Assembly: GCA_964016885.1 (NCBI GenBank)
Contig: OZ024745.1
Span: 48,858,042-48,922,041 of the forward strand
Source of the DNA: Eledone cirrhosa
Taxonomy: Eukaryota > Mollusca > Cephalopoda > Octopoda > Eledonidae
Direction: 5' to 3'
Length of the DNA: 64,000 nucleotides
Program-made: the position numbers and the translations under genes
In this document: positions 31,105 to 43,385 of the stretch, piece by piece
Numbering within the stretch: the first letter of the stretch is position 1
Layout of the letters: every line of letters starts with the position of its first letter
The notes under the pieces: generated by a model
Database searches by the model: none
Told to the model about the DNA's origin: nothing
The model's input: only the letters and a program-made list of their open reading frames with translations

Positions 31105-31322
31105 TGTTTCTTATATAGGCACAAGGCCAGCAATTCCGGGGAAAGGGAAAGTCAATTAAATTGACCCCAGTGCGTGACTGGTACTTTATTTTATCGATCT
31201 CGTAAGGATGAAAGGCAAAGTTAACCTCAGCGGGATTTGAACTCAGATCATAAAGGGCCGTAACTCTATGCTGCAAAGCATGGCGTCCGACCTTCTACCG
31301 ATACTGCCAATCCACCACCTTC
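31105..31322 (-). mobile_element. SINE-C full copy with long target duplication
   Basis: Complete head, core and tail. Flanked by TATCAAATTC(A/G)TAATAAT at 31087-31104 and 31323-31340, one mismatch in 18, showing a recent insertion. Confidence 0.88.
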
Positions 31323-31674
31323 TATCAAATTCGTAATAATGAATGACTTAAAGTATTTCTTTGAGAACAACTACCAACTTATAAATTATATAAATTTAGG
31401 AAATAATTCATAAGTGCAGAGTTGCATTTTGGTGGGGGGAAAATGTTCAAAATTTAAATAGATGTATGGAGGAAAGAAATAACTATAGTTTTAGTTAATG
31501 TGTGTTGGACCTCTGTCAGTTCCAATGATAAGTGTTTAATCAACAGAACAGATTGCTCATGAAATTAACATGGAAGTGGCTGAGCATTCTACTGACATGT
31601 CTACTATTCACATAGGTCTCAGGGAGATTCAGTATGTATGACAAGGTTGGCCTTTTGAATTACTGGTACAACCA

Positions 31675-31800
31675 CATATTTTTGCCAGCTGAGTGGACTG
31701 GAGTAACATGAAATAAAGTGTTTAACCAAGGAAACAACACATCACCAGGAATCTAACTCATGGCAAAACATCCTAACCACTAAACCATGTGCGTTCACAG
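31675..31800 (-). mobile_element. tRNA-derived SINE head fragment
   Basis: Minus-strand head with a decayed A box (TGGTTTAGTGGTTAGGATG) and the AAACACTTTATTTCATGTTA body. The LINE tail is missing. Confidence 0.6.
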
Positions 31801-33120
31801 TATGGTGTGAAGAATAATAGAGATGTTATTATTTAGTGTATAATGTTTATCCAACAAAGAATTCTTGTTTATATTGTCAATAAAAATACTTTCACTAGTT
31901 GTATTTTACTTTGACTCTAATATCAATCAATTACATAATTAACTAAATGGTTAATTTGTTAATTAATTATCTAATTATCTAATTAATTGACAATAAGCCC
32001 AAAGTGAAATACATCTGTGCAATGCTATTGTCAGTACGACCTCCTCCCCAACGTACAATATCTGTTTCAACACACACTTGAGTATAAATTACATCAAGAC
32101 ACTTCTAAAACAAATATAAAAATGAAATAGTCTAATCAATTTTAAGATTGCAACTGGACAGATTATTAAACATATTTATAACCAACCACTTTCAGAAGAA
32201 AAATGTAACGTAAATGGAATTGGACTTTCTGATGGTGCAACTTTGACATCTATATGCTTCTTCTTTTTATCAATCTCATCAAATTAATTTCTAAACTATT
32301 CTAATATAACATGTTATATATGTGGGTTTATGCCAGAATAAAAAAAAAAATGCAGTAGCTGATTTGTTTGCTAAACGCCAGCTGCAGATTAATTTTAGAT
32401 CAATATTAATCTTCTTAAGGATTTAGGATTTAAATACATAATAAATTGTATCAACAGGGTGGTGAGACATTGGTGTATGCCTAACTCACCTGAATATTAA
32501 AAATAAAAACTTCCATTTAGTATGACATACCATCAATCGGGAGGTAAATTGATGAATCCACACATCATAACTACCACTATCACCTATCTTTCATATAATG
32601 TACCTAAGGGTAAAATTTTCACTTCAACCTCACACTTCACTTCAAGTTCTACTTTAAATAGGTTAACAGATTTTATAAGAGAAGAACTTAACATCAGTCT
32701 TTCCATGCTAATCTACTGAATCGTTTTTGTCAATCCAGTCACCAGAGAAAAAGAAATTTGATTAACCATCATAGTGAAAAGAGAAATAAGGAAGGCGATT
32801 TTAATTCTGGATTTTACTGACAATTAGGTCTACCCATTATAGGATAGTAGAGGTGTTATAAGACAAAATCTTATTTCTAGTTGTTGTGGTGGTTTACCCT
32901 CATGTGACTCTTTAGCTAGCCATGACCATCCCATCTTTATATACACCAGAGACTACATTGCCTAACAAAACATTCCTTTTTTAAGGTGGAAGGGTGGAAT
33001 TAATTGCAATTTCCAGCATGTCATATGGCTGCATAGAACACAGATCGGGTACACTTCTCCCCCCCCCCCCCCAACAAAAATTTACTCATCTGCTTACAAA
33101 GTGCTTAAAAAGCTCATATA
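31800..33120. other. Intergenic DNA, nothing recognised
   Basis: A/T-rich with runs of TAATTAATTA around 31930-31990, a 65-codon open stretch at 32522-32719 without recognisable features, and a poly-C tract at 33060. Confidence 0.45.
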
Positions 33121-33124
33121 AAAA

Positions 33125-33240
33125 AAAAAGCTTTAACTCTTAATATTCCGTAATGATTTAGGAGAAAATATCTAAAATCGAACTTGTTAATTCAAATGTT
33201 TGTAGTATGTTTACTTTTCAAGAATATCTTGCTCATGTGG
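33125..33240. repeat. Partial copy of the TTCTTGAAAAGTACAAA family
   Basis: GTAATGATTTAGGAGAAAAT and TTAATTCAAATGTTTGTAGT match 4980-5040. Confidence 0.5.
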
Positions 33241-33414
33241 TTCCATGCACTACAGGATGTTAAGATCACAAGTCAATATAAATTCCATACATATGAATTT
33301 GTAAAATTATGATTTAATTATTTTTCTTAATACAGATGCATCCCAACTTTCTGTCATAAAGATTCCTCCATTTTCTGCCCATTACAGCATAAAAATATTT
33401 GGCATTTTAGTTTA

Positions 33415-33690
33415 AAACAAAACACACCCAGTCTACTCTGAAAGGTGGTCATACTGGTGCCACTACAAAAAGCACCCAGCCTTAACTGTAAGGTGGTAGA
33501 GCTAGTGCCATGAGAGAAGCTCCTAGAACACACTGTAAAGTGGTTGCTATTATGAAGAGCATCCAACTGTAGAAAGCTAAACCAAAAACTGAGTGTACGA
33601 GCAAGATGTGGTCACCTGATCTGTCTTGACAACCTGTCTAATCCGTGCAAGAATGGAAAATAGACGTTAAACGGTTATAATGATGATAGT
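33415..33690 (+). repeat. LINE-A-type tail copy
   Basis: Two or three CACCCAGTCTACTCTG-type units, GAAGAGCATCCAACTGTAGA, and CGTGCAAGAATGGAAAATAG, ending ATGATGAT. Confidence 0.6.
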
Positions 33691-33895
33691 AACTATCTAA
33701 TTTATACTCAAGTTGAAACACTTATATTTTTATAGCTAAAATAAGTTTAGCATGCAAGGACTTATTGACTGTCTTTTGTTTCGCTTTTAGATTTTTCTCA
33801 TTGTATTTGATTGGCCTTATTTATTTATTTTTTTTTTAAACATGTCTTTTCCTGAATTGGCTAACAAGCAATATTTTGATAAAGTAGTATTTTAA

Positions 33896-33960
33896 CCCTG
33901 TTTGAAGACAAACCATCTGAAATTGCCCTAGGTTCTGGGATACTAAACACATGTTTTGCC
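33896..33960. mobile_element. TTAA-type MITE (family II), end fragment
   Basis: TTAA then CCCTGTTTGAAGACAAACCA and CTGAAATTGCCCTAGG. Only about 65 bases. Confidence 0.45.
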
Positions 33961-34084
33961 TGCTTGCAAGGGTTGGACAAGTCAGTATTTAATTGGTGCT
34001 ACTGACCTCTCAGATGGATCTGGAGCTGCAACTCACTTACATACATTTCTGAACTTTACAGAATGTACTTCATGCATTTTATCA

Positions 34085-34335
34085 TGACACTAGCATTAGG
34101 GAGGCTTTCATGTCTTTGACATAACTGAAGAGTTCTCTCGACCCATTGTTTGGCAGGTTTGCTATAGATGGATGCCCTTTCTTTCACCAACCACTTAACA
34201 TAGTGTACAAGGTGTGTTTTATCATCGCACCAACACTAGGGTGTGCTCTTCACACAACTGAAAAGTCTTTTCAACCCTTTGTCTGGCAAATTTTTGATTG
34301 CTGGGCACCCTTCTTTATGTCAACCACTTTACATG
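34085..34335 (-). repeat. LINE-A-type tail remnant
   Basis: Minus-strand pieces with GATGGATGCCCTTTCTTTCA and TCAACCACTTTACATGATGC, the GGAAGGGCATC region of the tail repeated twice. Confidence 0.4.
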
Positions 34336-34412
34336 ATGCACTGGGCGAGTTTAAAAATTTTTCAGCGGAATTTTATAAGAACCTTTGTTAAGCTATTTTC
34401 TAAACTCCAGTT

Positions 34413-34990
34413 TACGGATTTTTTTTTTTTTTGCGCGTGTTATCAACGAATATGACTGCCTAACCTGTAGAAAATTACTAGATTTGTAGAAAACGGGGAG
34501 TGAAAGGGGGAAAAATGACCATCGGAGTTTCACAGATCTACACACTTCTCGCGTTTGGCGAGAAAAAAAATTATTTTTCCTTGTTTTGTTCTGGATTTCT
34601 TAGATGCTTGCAATCGATTTTTTTCTCCAGGATTAGGGTTTAGGGTGAGGTTTAGAGTTAGGGCTTTTGCTTTCCGGGAAAAAAGCATCTAAGGGGTCCA
34701 GAAAAAAAAGGAAAGATAATTATTTCCCACCAAACGTGAGAAGTGTGTAGATCTGCGAAGCTCCGATGGACTTTTCGCACTCTTTCACCCTAATTGTTCA
34801 ACAAATCTAGTTGTTTCTGACTGGTTTGGAGGTCCTATTCGTTGATTACACGCGAAAAAAAAGTCGTGATGAAAACTCCAAGGATGGTACCCACTCCACA
34901 CCCTCTGTTCTCTGGGGGGAAAAGTCGGCTGCCAGAATGTTGGGGTTACATTAGTTGATAGCACACGAAAACAAAATCCGTGAAAAAATA
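34413..34990. mobile_element. Long foldback element with three related termini
   Basis: The end motif CGCGTGTTATCAACGAAT occurs at 34433-34450, and inverted at about 34838-34860 and 34953-34975. Between the first two, arms of about 200 bases pair (GATCTACACACTTCTC with GAGAAGTGTGTAGATC). The centre holds TTAGGGTTTAGGG-like repeats. No coding capacity. Confidence 0.72.
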
Positions 34991-35319
34991 CTGAAATCTA
35001 CTGAAATCATGTAGGGTGTTCTATTAAGTTACCAATTTAAGTTTGTGACATAAGGGACGTAATTTGTGTGATAATTCAAAGATCCAATTCTCGTCTACGC
35101 AATACATAAAAAATACAACTTCCGGTAATATTATAGCCGCAGAAAAGTCACAATATTTTATATTATATTTAAAGTAAATATTGATTAATATAGAAAATAT
35201 CTCATACAAATACATTTTTATAAGAGTTTTAAAATGCATAATAAAGTATATTTAAGCGATTCGACCCATCAGTTATTGCACATCCGGTTTTATGTGCACG
35301 GCTATTCCTGTTCTCTTAT

Positions 35320-35351
35320 TCTCAAGTCTTTCCTACGAAGATTTGCTGAAT
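35320..35351 (+). other. RPL28: Probable non-coding first exon of RPL28 (TOP-like 5' UTR)
   Basis: A pyrimidine-rich stretch (TCTTTCCT) is followed by a short segment ending at a good donor GTGAGT (35352). This is 2.5 kb upstream of the exon with the start codon, which has an acceptor just before it. Ribosomal protein genes usually start at such a pyrimidine tract. An ETS-like ACTTCCGG lies upstream near 35117. The exact start site is not visible. Confidence 0.5.
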
Positions 35352-36129
35352 GTGAGTGCTCATTTTTAATAGTCGTTGTTTCAGTGTCAAATTAATTAAT
35401 ATAACTTAACTTTATTGCTGTTGTAATATAACATATAAATAATTCTTTTTGATATTGGTGTTAATGTGTACTTTTTTTAGTTATCTAACTGATATATGTT
35501 TTCAGTTCTATAATATATCTATAAATATATTTGTGCCACATGGCGGCCCTATCAGACATTAAACATTGAAACTGCCAATAATATATATATAATTAGGACA
35601 TTTCCCCTTATTGTCTCGGGTTTTATAAAAAATATAAAGTTAAATGTGTGTATCGTTGATAATGGATCTCGTTTCGTTTTTTTCAGCTCGATTCTTTGAT
35701 TTATATATTTAATATGTATGTATGTATAAATAAATCGGTGAATCGGACTGATTATGAAAACGTTTCTGAAATATCTATGTTACTCTATATGTCTACCTAA
35801 CTCATTTATTTTATAAGAATCAACAAATTTAGAATGTTTTTGATTTCGATTTTAGTGAAAAGATAGATAATTTCTACATTGTCGTATATAGGATAATTAC
35901 GTAAGGAATTTATAGTTGAAGCTGAAAGCTATGGCAGGACTTATTTCCAATTAATTTCGTTTAAGTTCACCCCCTCCCCCTGATATTTACTTAGATATTT
36001 TTCATTCTTCCGGTTTGGATAAAACGAGGTCAATTTTTACGATTGCACACACCTGGCGTGCTTTTAACGGATATTGCATTCAAAACAGTCGAGAATTATT
36101 CGTTTTTCTGTTAATTGGAGAGTGGATAG

Positions 36130-37250
36130 TTAAGTCTTAATATCAATATAATTGACTTAATTCTGTGAGGTTCGTGGGAGCATCATCAAACATTACTTCC
36201 AGCGGGTCTAATCAGAAACCATCGTCTCCAATTGATCCGGTTAGATCCCCATGCGTAACCAGCTGAACTTATGAATATTATCAAACGATCTGGCCCAGGC
36301 TCTTTACAGCACTCATTTTCTTTCTAGTCGTATAACACTCGGCATCAAACCTATCAAATGCATATCGAAGATATCTCCTGACGAGTTAACTAAAACCACA
36401 CTGTTCAGCTATCTTGGACACGGCAATCTCCCTACATCTCTTTGCCAGACTCTCAACATAGACTTGGAGAGGTTTAACAAGAGAAACAATCTTTCCTGTC
36501 TCCCTTTTTGAAAATTGGGACTATCACTCTCAATTTCTATTGATTGGGTACCTTTCCGGAGATCCAGATCACCTGGCAAACATGAGTCAGCCAGAGAATG
36601 CTCTTGTGACCCTAGCCCCTGTGAGGTTAGTCATCGCTCCCAGATGCACTTAATGTACATTAGATGTTGTGATCGGGTTTAGATCAGCAAAGTATTCTCT
36701 CCATGCATCTCTCTGAAGTGAGGAGAACCTTAAGTGTGTGGAAGGAGGACTTATTACAAAGTTGGCAGGTCGTCTGCCAGAAAACTTTATTTGCTGATTT
36801 GAAGTCGGATTCCATCTTAACCTCCAAATCCTCCCATATCTTAACTTTGGGTGCCTTTACTGTCTTTGCTATGGCCTTTTGTGCCTGTTTGTACCACAAG
36901 TGCATGAAAGAGTACTTATTTTCTAAACCAAGCTTTGTAGGCCTCCTTTGACCTGTTGATTGAACCAAGGGTGCTCCTGGCACCATACCAAGCTGCTTAC
37001 GCCAGTGGCATTTAACAGCTGAAGCAGAAACTGCTAATTTAAATTATCTCCACCCTGTTTCAATGACCTTAGTTTTCTCAGGAAGTTCTGAATTTGGATG
37101 CAATAGTGTCTTTCCCACTTTATACTGTAGGTCGACCTGGACCTGGCAGTTTTGCAAGCTTCCTTGGTTTTAAGTAGTCTCAAGTTGCAGATAATTAGAT
37201 AGTGATAAGTTGACAACTCAGCTCTTCTCTTAACTTCAACTTCCACATCT
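36130..37250 (-). mobile_element. LINE-B (RTE-like) internally deleted copy in RPL28 intron 1
   Basis: Read on the minus strand from 37250 down: endonuclease end (VEVKRRAELSTYHYLIICNL), linker (LENKYSFMHLWYKQAQKAIA, then MESDFKSANKVFWQTTCQL), and near 36200-36300 an RT C-terminal remnant (SWLRMGI...LETMVSD.TRWK). The RT core between them is lost or too decayed to read. Confidence 0.72.
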
Positions 37251-37264
37251 TTCCTGCCTATAGA

Positions 37265-37395
37265 TTCCTGTTTTGTAAATCACATCTGTATGAGCAAGGC
37301 ATGGTCAGCCGACCAGACACTGCCCACAACAGGGCAACCCGTCTAACCCATGCTAGCGTGGAAGAACGGACGTAAAACGGTGATGATGATGATGA
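37265..37395 (+). repeat. LINE-A tail end
   Basis: TGAGCAAGGCATGGTCAGCC to AACGGACGTAAAACGGTGAT, then (GAT)n. It matches 516-610 in inverse orientation, including the CCCACAACAGG variant. Confidence 0.75.
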
Positions 37396-37880
37396 ACTTC
37401 GCTACAGAATGAACACCCAATCAACACTTGCACCTTTAGTTAATTAGTAAAAGGGCTCGGAAGAATATTTAAGAGGTGTTATTTATTCAACTGGTACTGC
37501 CACCAAGAATTAGATAAAGCACATTTGTCGGAAATTTCATTATATTGGTCACTATCATTGTTCAAACTTTGTAACATTGGGTTTACTACAACTTCTGTGA
37601 AGTTACAAACAATTAAAAGAAAATAGTATTTTATTTGTTTATTTTTTAAAAACTCTAGTTCATGGTTACTGAACTAAATTTTTAACTATAGCTTAAGCCT
37701 GCTTTATCTATCTGTTTCTACAAGTTTATCTTCGGTAATATTTTGAATTTGCACATTTGTATGGCTTATGTTTAACATTGATGTACCACCAGAAGATTGA
37801 ATTTAATATGGAATTGATTTCATACAACTGTTCCATTGATTTAGTTTTTAAAGAAAGTGTTTCTTTTATCTTTTTTTCAG

Positions 37881-37969
37881 AATCCAAGATGTCAGCCGAT
37901 TTACTTTGGATGATTGTGAGGAATAATAATTCTTTCCTTGTCAAACGAAATGGTCTCTGGCTTAGCAAA
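37881..37969 (+). CDS. RPL28: RPL28 exon 2 (coding from 37889, residues 1-27)
   Basis: Acceptor TTTTTTCAG, eight bases of 5' UTR, then ATG. Encodes [20 protein letters not shown] and NGLWLSK. Donor GTAAGT, phase 0. Confidence 0.96.
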
Positions 37970-40900
37970 GTAAGTAACTACAAATAATTATATTAAAGCA
38001 GGACTCTTCATCTTGGACAAATAGCAAATTTTTTTCTTATGTATTAATCAGGATGAAAGGCAGTGCTATTTTTCAGGTGCTCCAAAACTGATGGGAGATA
38101 GGGAAGAATGTATTCTCAAGCCAGAGGCCTGGCCTAAATGCTTGCAACAGCGTGTACCATTGCTTGTATGATCTCAGGACAGATAGTGGCGAAGCTTTCT
38201 ATCTGCTGCTGTAACAATACCACCAGTTATCCTCCTTTGGCTGATATTGTATTTAAACTCGTATTCCCTACCCAAAGGAATGAAATCAAAGCTGAACTCT
38301 AGACTGCAAGTGCTCTAAAGATTTTACCGAAGACAGAAGGAATGTGGTTAATAAGCTCCATGAAAGTGTATTACTGGCCCTAGAAATAAGCATCTAGTTT
38401 AATTCAAGAATTAAAGTAAACATGAATATTATGTACTTTTTAAGATTATATTGTCATTTACTTAGGCCATTGCTTTTCATTTAGAACAGGCTGTCTCTCT
38501 AATGTTAATAGCATGATAAAATCATTTGCTTTGTATTGCAAATGGATTAGCGATCGGAAGGGCATTCAGCCATGCACAAAAAAAAATTAAGTGGATTCTG
38601 TGTTGCTGTGTTAGATAATGGTGAACTCTGACTATAATGTTTTGTACAACTGCTGGGTGTTTTCTTGTAGGTCCCAATCTTTGTCATTTGCTAAATATTA
38701 TGGGACTATTCACTAAAGTATTAGATATAATTAAGAATGAAATATAACAATTACATTTATGTATATATAAATTTTCAATTTATTTTTCTTTATAGGAGCC
38801 AAACAATTTAAAAGGGCGTCACTGTTTCCGTTACAGTGGCCTCGTCCACAAAAAAACTATTGGTGTTGAACCATGCAAGGATGGCAAAGGAGTTGTATAT
38901 GTTACTCGACGGTCCAGAAGTAAGTTTTGCATGCATCAGAGAAGAAATTTCCCATTAACTCTTTATTTAAGCCCTATGACTTATTTCCATACATGTGAAT
39001 GACAATATGTAACCCTCTTGTGTCTGAGGCGGACTTTGAATAGTTGTGTAAATAAATAAATGCTTCAGGTGCCATTTGAATATTTTTCCTTCTATGTTGA
39101 GAATTTTTTAATACTACAAAAATCATAGTAAAATATAATGGGAGAGTGCTTGTCAAGCATTGTAAACGAAATCTGCATTATATACAAATAAAATGTGGAA
39201 TACTACAGTAGAACTTCAGTGACTTCATGAACAATTTGCTGTTGTCAACAGGAAGAAACAGGTGTAAAATGATGTTAATTAAGATGGAGAAGATGTTTAT
39301 AGCCTTTTCAGTGTCTCTGAAAATTTCATAAATGTTGATATTTCTGTGGGCAACATTGGCTTTATTATACCTGCTTATTTACTGTGTGTAACAGGTTTAG
39401 AATAGATACACAGTATCCTGCATGTTGGACGGGTGTCTGTAAAATATTACCTTTAAAACAATTCCATCGTTTGAATGCAATTTATGACAAGGCTAATCCT
39501 TTCTTTAATGGAGAAAGTGACCTTAAATGCTGTATATCAGGCATGTCAAACATGTGGCTCGTACAAAGGTTTTTACAGTGCGACCATGTTTTATCTTCAT
39601 AATAGGAAATAAAAAAAATTTAGTTGTAATCTGCGCAATTAGTTGTTGTGGTGTGGCCCTCGGAGGACCTTCAGTTTGATATGCCTGCTGTATGTAATAC
39701 TGTATTTCTAATACAGCTAACTTTCTCATTATGAAGTTGTTTGGAACTTACCAAAAGTTCTTAAATTTTTGTATTGTAGAACCAAGGCTGGTTTCAGGTT
39801 GCTTGCTATCAAAAGGGCCAAATGCAACCTCATAGGTGATTGGTTAAACTTATGCAGTTGTGAACTGCAACAATAGTATCGTTGTCTCAAAGTTGGTTTT
39901 GATTAATAGGGTTTGGTTTTTCTGGTATCTGTAATGTTGGACCAGTTGTGCAATATATAGTGGTGGAATGGTAAAACTTTGTATAAAATGCCATTGCTAT
40001 ATTTGTTCTTATTCTTAACATTCTGGGATTAACATTGCCTTTCGTACTTTGGAGGTCAATAAAATAAAGTATTGGGTTTAATAAAATTTGCTGGTCTAGT
40101 ACCTATATTAGAGATCAATATTTACTAGTTGTATCTTAAGTGTTTGCATTAAATTCAGTATTTCATTTTTCTCAAAATAATGTGTCTCATTTTCCAACTT
40201 TAAAACCTTCTCTCTCTTGAACCATCAAATTTATAATTTTTCACTTACCAGTCACATTATTACCTAATAATCATCATCAGACATCTCTGTTTTTTCAGTG
40301 ATTGAATGAAGCAATTCAGGGGCAAATGGCACCTTTTATATACAATTAAAAGGGCGAAAGACCTTTCACAAAAGTTGTAATTATGTTTCTCATCAACTGT
40401 GCAGAATTGAGTCATGCTAGCAGCAGGGTTTAGGTAGCAAGTCATAAATGTGTTATGTATTCATATTAAGAAATACTAATGATTATATAAGTGTAGAGTA
40501 AGGTTATTTATAGAGGCAATTGAGATTAGTGTGCATAGAATTAAAAGCCTAGTCTGGGTGTTTGCATCAATGCTAATGATCTCTATGGACCAGTTTGTGG
40601 AGTTAAAGCAATGGCATGTTGGGCCTATTGTCAGGTCTTAGAGAAATATGCATTGTACTCATATCTGTTTATAAGTTTCTTTGTCGTTTTGATTAAATTA
40701 GCTTTTTTTAACCAATGTTTCTACTTTGTTTCAGAGAGGAATCGTCCTTCAAAAGCCTTTTCTAGGGTTGAGTTGAAAAAAGATCCCAGAAGAACATTGA
40801 CATCAATCAGGAAAATGGTTAAAAAGAACAGATATCGAGTTGATTTAAAAATGGTAGGTGTAACTAATAAAATAACAAATGTCCAACTCGTATTAGCATG

Positions 40901-41801
40901 GATGATTAGTTTTCAGTGATTCTTGGTTTGAGAGGACTCGACAACCTCTTTAGGTGTAAGTGATTCGATAAAACACATCCAGTACACTCTAAAGTGGTTA
41001 GTGATAGGGCATGCTGAAAATTTACCCATCAAGAGGACTCATTGGTTGTGTTCAAGTCATGACTTCTTCCCTGATGCTGGTGCCACATTTATAGAGTACA
41101 GGGCCAGTGTGGGATCAGGAGCTCCAATTAAGTACTGATTCAGTCTTTAACTGTTTATCAAACCCTTGCTGGTAAAGAAAACAAATGTTAAATGATAATC
41201 TCTGTAAATTTACACAGTGCATTTCATTTTATGTCATGTTGCAATAAGTTCCTGGGTTCTAATGCAACATTTGTTTCTGTAAATAGTTTATTTCTCCAAA
41301 TTTACTCATATTTAATTCTGTATGTACTGAATATTTATGTAATTATATCTCGGAAATGAATTAAGCTTTATTCACATCCACGTCAGTAATCAACATAAAC
41401 TATAGGGTTTCTCTTATATGTAGCATTAATTTATCAAAAACATCTGGTGATCCTAGTATATATGGCATACTAATCCTGAACTTCAAAAAATATATGTGGT
41501 CGTTATTGATAGCAGTGGTCCAATAATTTCTTAGGATAGGAAGTTTGTCTTTTTATGCTAGACTAATTCAATCACTTAGTGTCATGATCCTGTCTGCTTG
41601 TATTTTTCTGGAAGACCATTTTGTATGCATTCATTTAAATCTAGGGTTTTTTTCCCCCCCACAATATCAACAATTATTTCTTACTGCTGTAAAATTGATG
41701 TCAATTTTCATTTTTTAAAGGCTGCCATGAGAAAAGCTAGTGCCATAATTCGCAGTCAACGTCCTGTAGTGAAAAAGACTGGACGCAAGAAGAAAGAATA
41801 G
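37889..41801 (+). CDS. RPL28: Ribosomal protein L28 (eL28), complete, four coding exons
   Basis: Structural protein of the cytosolic 60S ribosomal subunit. The coding exons are 37889-37969, 38796-38919, 40735-40853 and 41721-41801. They join in frame to 134 residues plus stop, close to the 137 aa of vertebrate L28. The protein starts [20 protein letters not shown], continues with [18 protein letters not shown] and [19 protein letters not shown], and ends KKTGRKKKE. All of these are hallmarks of eL28, including the strongly basic tail. The start ATG lies nine bases after acceptor TTTTTTTCAG in the context CCAAGATGT. Introns carry SINEs and a hAT-type MITE but no exon is disrupted, so this looks like the functional gene. 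The upstream TOP-like exon fits the translational control of ribosomal protein genes. Confidence 0.97.
38796..38919 (+). CDS. RPL28: RPL28 exon 3 (residues 28-69)
   Basis: Encodes [20 protein letters not shown] then [20 protein letters not shown]. Acceptor TTTATAG, donor GTAAGT, phase 1. Confidence 0.96.
39538..39687. mobile_element. hAT-type MITE, 150 bp, in RPL28 intron 3
   Basis: Inverted ends CAGGCATGTCAAAC and GTTTGATATGCCTG. Flanked by 8-base duplications CTGTATAT (39530-39537) and CTGTATGT (39688-39695). Inner ends also pair (GTGGCTCG / GGCCCTCGG region). Confidence 0.85.
39985..40115 (+). mobile_element. Decayed SINE-C copy in RPL28 intron 3
   Basis: ATTGCCTTTCGTACTTTGG and GGTCAATAAAATAAAGTATT are recognisable as the core; the head is missing. 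Confidence 0.5.
40735..40853 (+). CDS. RPL28: RPL28 exon 4 (residues 69-108)
   Basis: Encodes [20 protein letters not shown] and [19 protein letters not shown]. Acceptor GTTTCAG, donor GTAGGT, phase 0. Confidence 0.96.
41721..41801 (+). CDS. RPL28: RPL28 exon 5 (residues 109-134 and stop)
   Basis: Encodes [20 protein letters not shown] and GRKKKE, then TAG. Acceptor TTTTAAAG. Confidence 0.96.
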   Translation, partial: AAMRKASAIIRSQRPVVKKTGRKKKE

Positions 41802-41818
41802 TAATGTAACCAGCTGAC

Positions 41819-41824
41819 AATAAA
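41819..41824 (+). terminator. RPL28 polyadenylation signal AATAAA
   Basis: A canonical AATAAA begins 18 bases after the stop codon, with a TG-rich stretch following. A very short 3' UTR is normal for ribosomal protein mRNAs. Confidence 0.75.
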
Positions 41825-41939
41825 TTTTGATTTAATGTAAATTGTGTTCAGTACTTTTTTGGGGGTGGTATGTTCAGTGCCAGAACTCTATGGCATTAAT
41901 TAAAATGAAACATAAATTCAGTTGTGTTGACATGAAAAA

Positions 41940-42145
41940 TAAGTACTGCCCACACTAAGGTGGCCATGCGAGTGGGGCACCCAGTACACCCTGTAAAGTT
42001 GTAATTAAAACCCACCCATCCCACACTAAGGTGGCTGGTGTTAGGAGCCAAAATACAGATCTGTAGGAGCAGTATATGGTCCTCTTACCTGCCTTATCTC
42101 GATGTGACAACCCATCTTAATTCGGACATTAAACTGATGATGAAT
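41940..42145 (+). repeat. LINE-A-type tail, short
   Basis: CACCCAGTACACCCTGTAAA, CTGGTGTTAGGAGCC, ending GACATTAAACTGATGATGAA. Confidence 0.55.
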
Positions 42146-42519
42146 TCTTTAGGTACAAGACTTTATTTTGAAGTATTTATCATTATAATCAGTTTTGTGA
42201 TGACAGATTGGGCAATGTTTTATGGTTGGGTGCCCTCTTAGTCACTTATGACATGTAAGGATATGATGTACACATTCTAAACCTGATGCACTATGTATCT
42301 AAAAACCTTTGTATGTTATGTTTTTAGAGAAAATCGGTTACTAAATCCCTCCAAATTCTTTATTTCAAAATTATTTGGAGATTATTGGCATTAGAAATAT
42401 GGTCATATAATAAACAAACCAATTAACCTCTGTTTGCCCCGTCCCCCCAAAAAACAACAAATAATTATGTGGAAAGATTCAAACTGACATGGTGTCCTGA
42501 AGCTGAGATTACTCTTCAG

Positions 42520-43240
42520 TTGTGTCAAGCACTTGATAACCTCCTTAATGCTAGTGCCATGATAAAATACACTTTGTAAAATGGTTGGAGTTAGGAAGGG
42601 TATCTAACCAGAGAAAGCAAGACAAAGGTCAGGTAACTCTTCAGTTGTGTCGAGAACAACTGAAGAGTGTTGATACCACGATACAATCCATCTTGCACAC
42701 ACTGATTGGTATTAGGAAAGGCGGCCTGTGTCTTAAAGCATAATATGGCTTTTTGTCCATCTGGAAGAGAACCAACTCTGATTTAAGGAAAATGGGCTTT
42801 AAATGTGCAAACTGGAAATGAAACCCTGTGTATATATAAACCTTCAAACTTGAGCTGGTATTCCTGAGGCTCTAAGCCATTCAAGTTTCTAGGACATCGT
42901 AAGAAAACATCATCTCATCACATAACATGCTAATAACAGGTCTGCCAGTTGTGTAAGAAATGTTACCCTATATTGGTAGTCTGTACACAATGACAATTGT
43001 CATGAGTGTATTGCATTTAACTGAGAAAAGATAATTCATCTTTATATATCATTGTTTTTCCATGCTATATCATCATCGTTTAACATCTATCTTCCATTTT
43101 AGCATGGGTATGACGGGCTGTAAAGTGATAGTGTTGGTGCAAAGATAAAATGCATCAATACAGTCAGAATATGGAACGTATGAACAAGATGTTCTGTGAC
43201 TTATCTAGCCTTGGACTGTGACAACCTGCCCAACCCATGC
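42520..43240. repeat. Several fragments of LINE-A-type tail in both orientations
   Basis: 42535-42630 plus (TTGGAGTTAGGAAGGGTATC), 42655-42725 plus fragment, 43065-43120 minus (ATCATCATCGTTTAACATCT). Individual ends are not clear. Confidence 0.45.
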
Positions 43241-43385
43241 AAAAGTCGACCCCAGTGTGTTATTGGTACTTTTTTTATCCCTAAGAATGAAAAGCAAAGC
43301 TAACCTCAGAGTCTAGAGACATAACTACATACTGTAAAGCATGTTTGGCGCTCTACTGATACTACCAATCCAACGCCCTTAAATA
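43240..43385 (-). mobile_element. SINE-C copy, partial
   Basis: Starts at GTCGACCCCAGTGTGTTATT and runs through AAAGCTAACCTCAGAGTC to a tRNA-like head with GCTCTACTGATACTACC. Confidence 0.6.

Noticed and set aside
34600..34700. TTAGGG-like repeats as an interstitial telomere
   Set aside because: Only a few imperfect units lie in the centre of a foldback element, with no tandem array.
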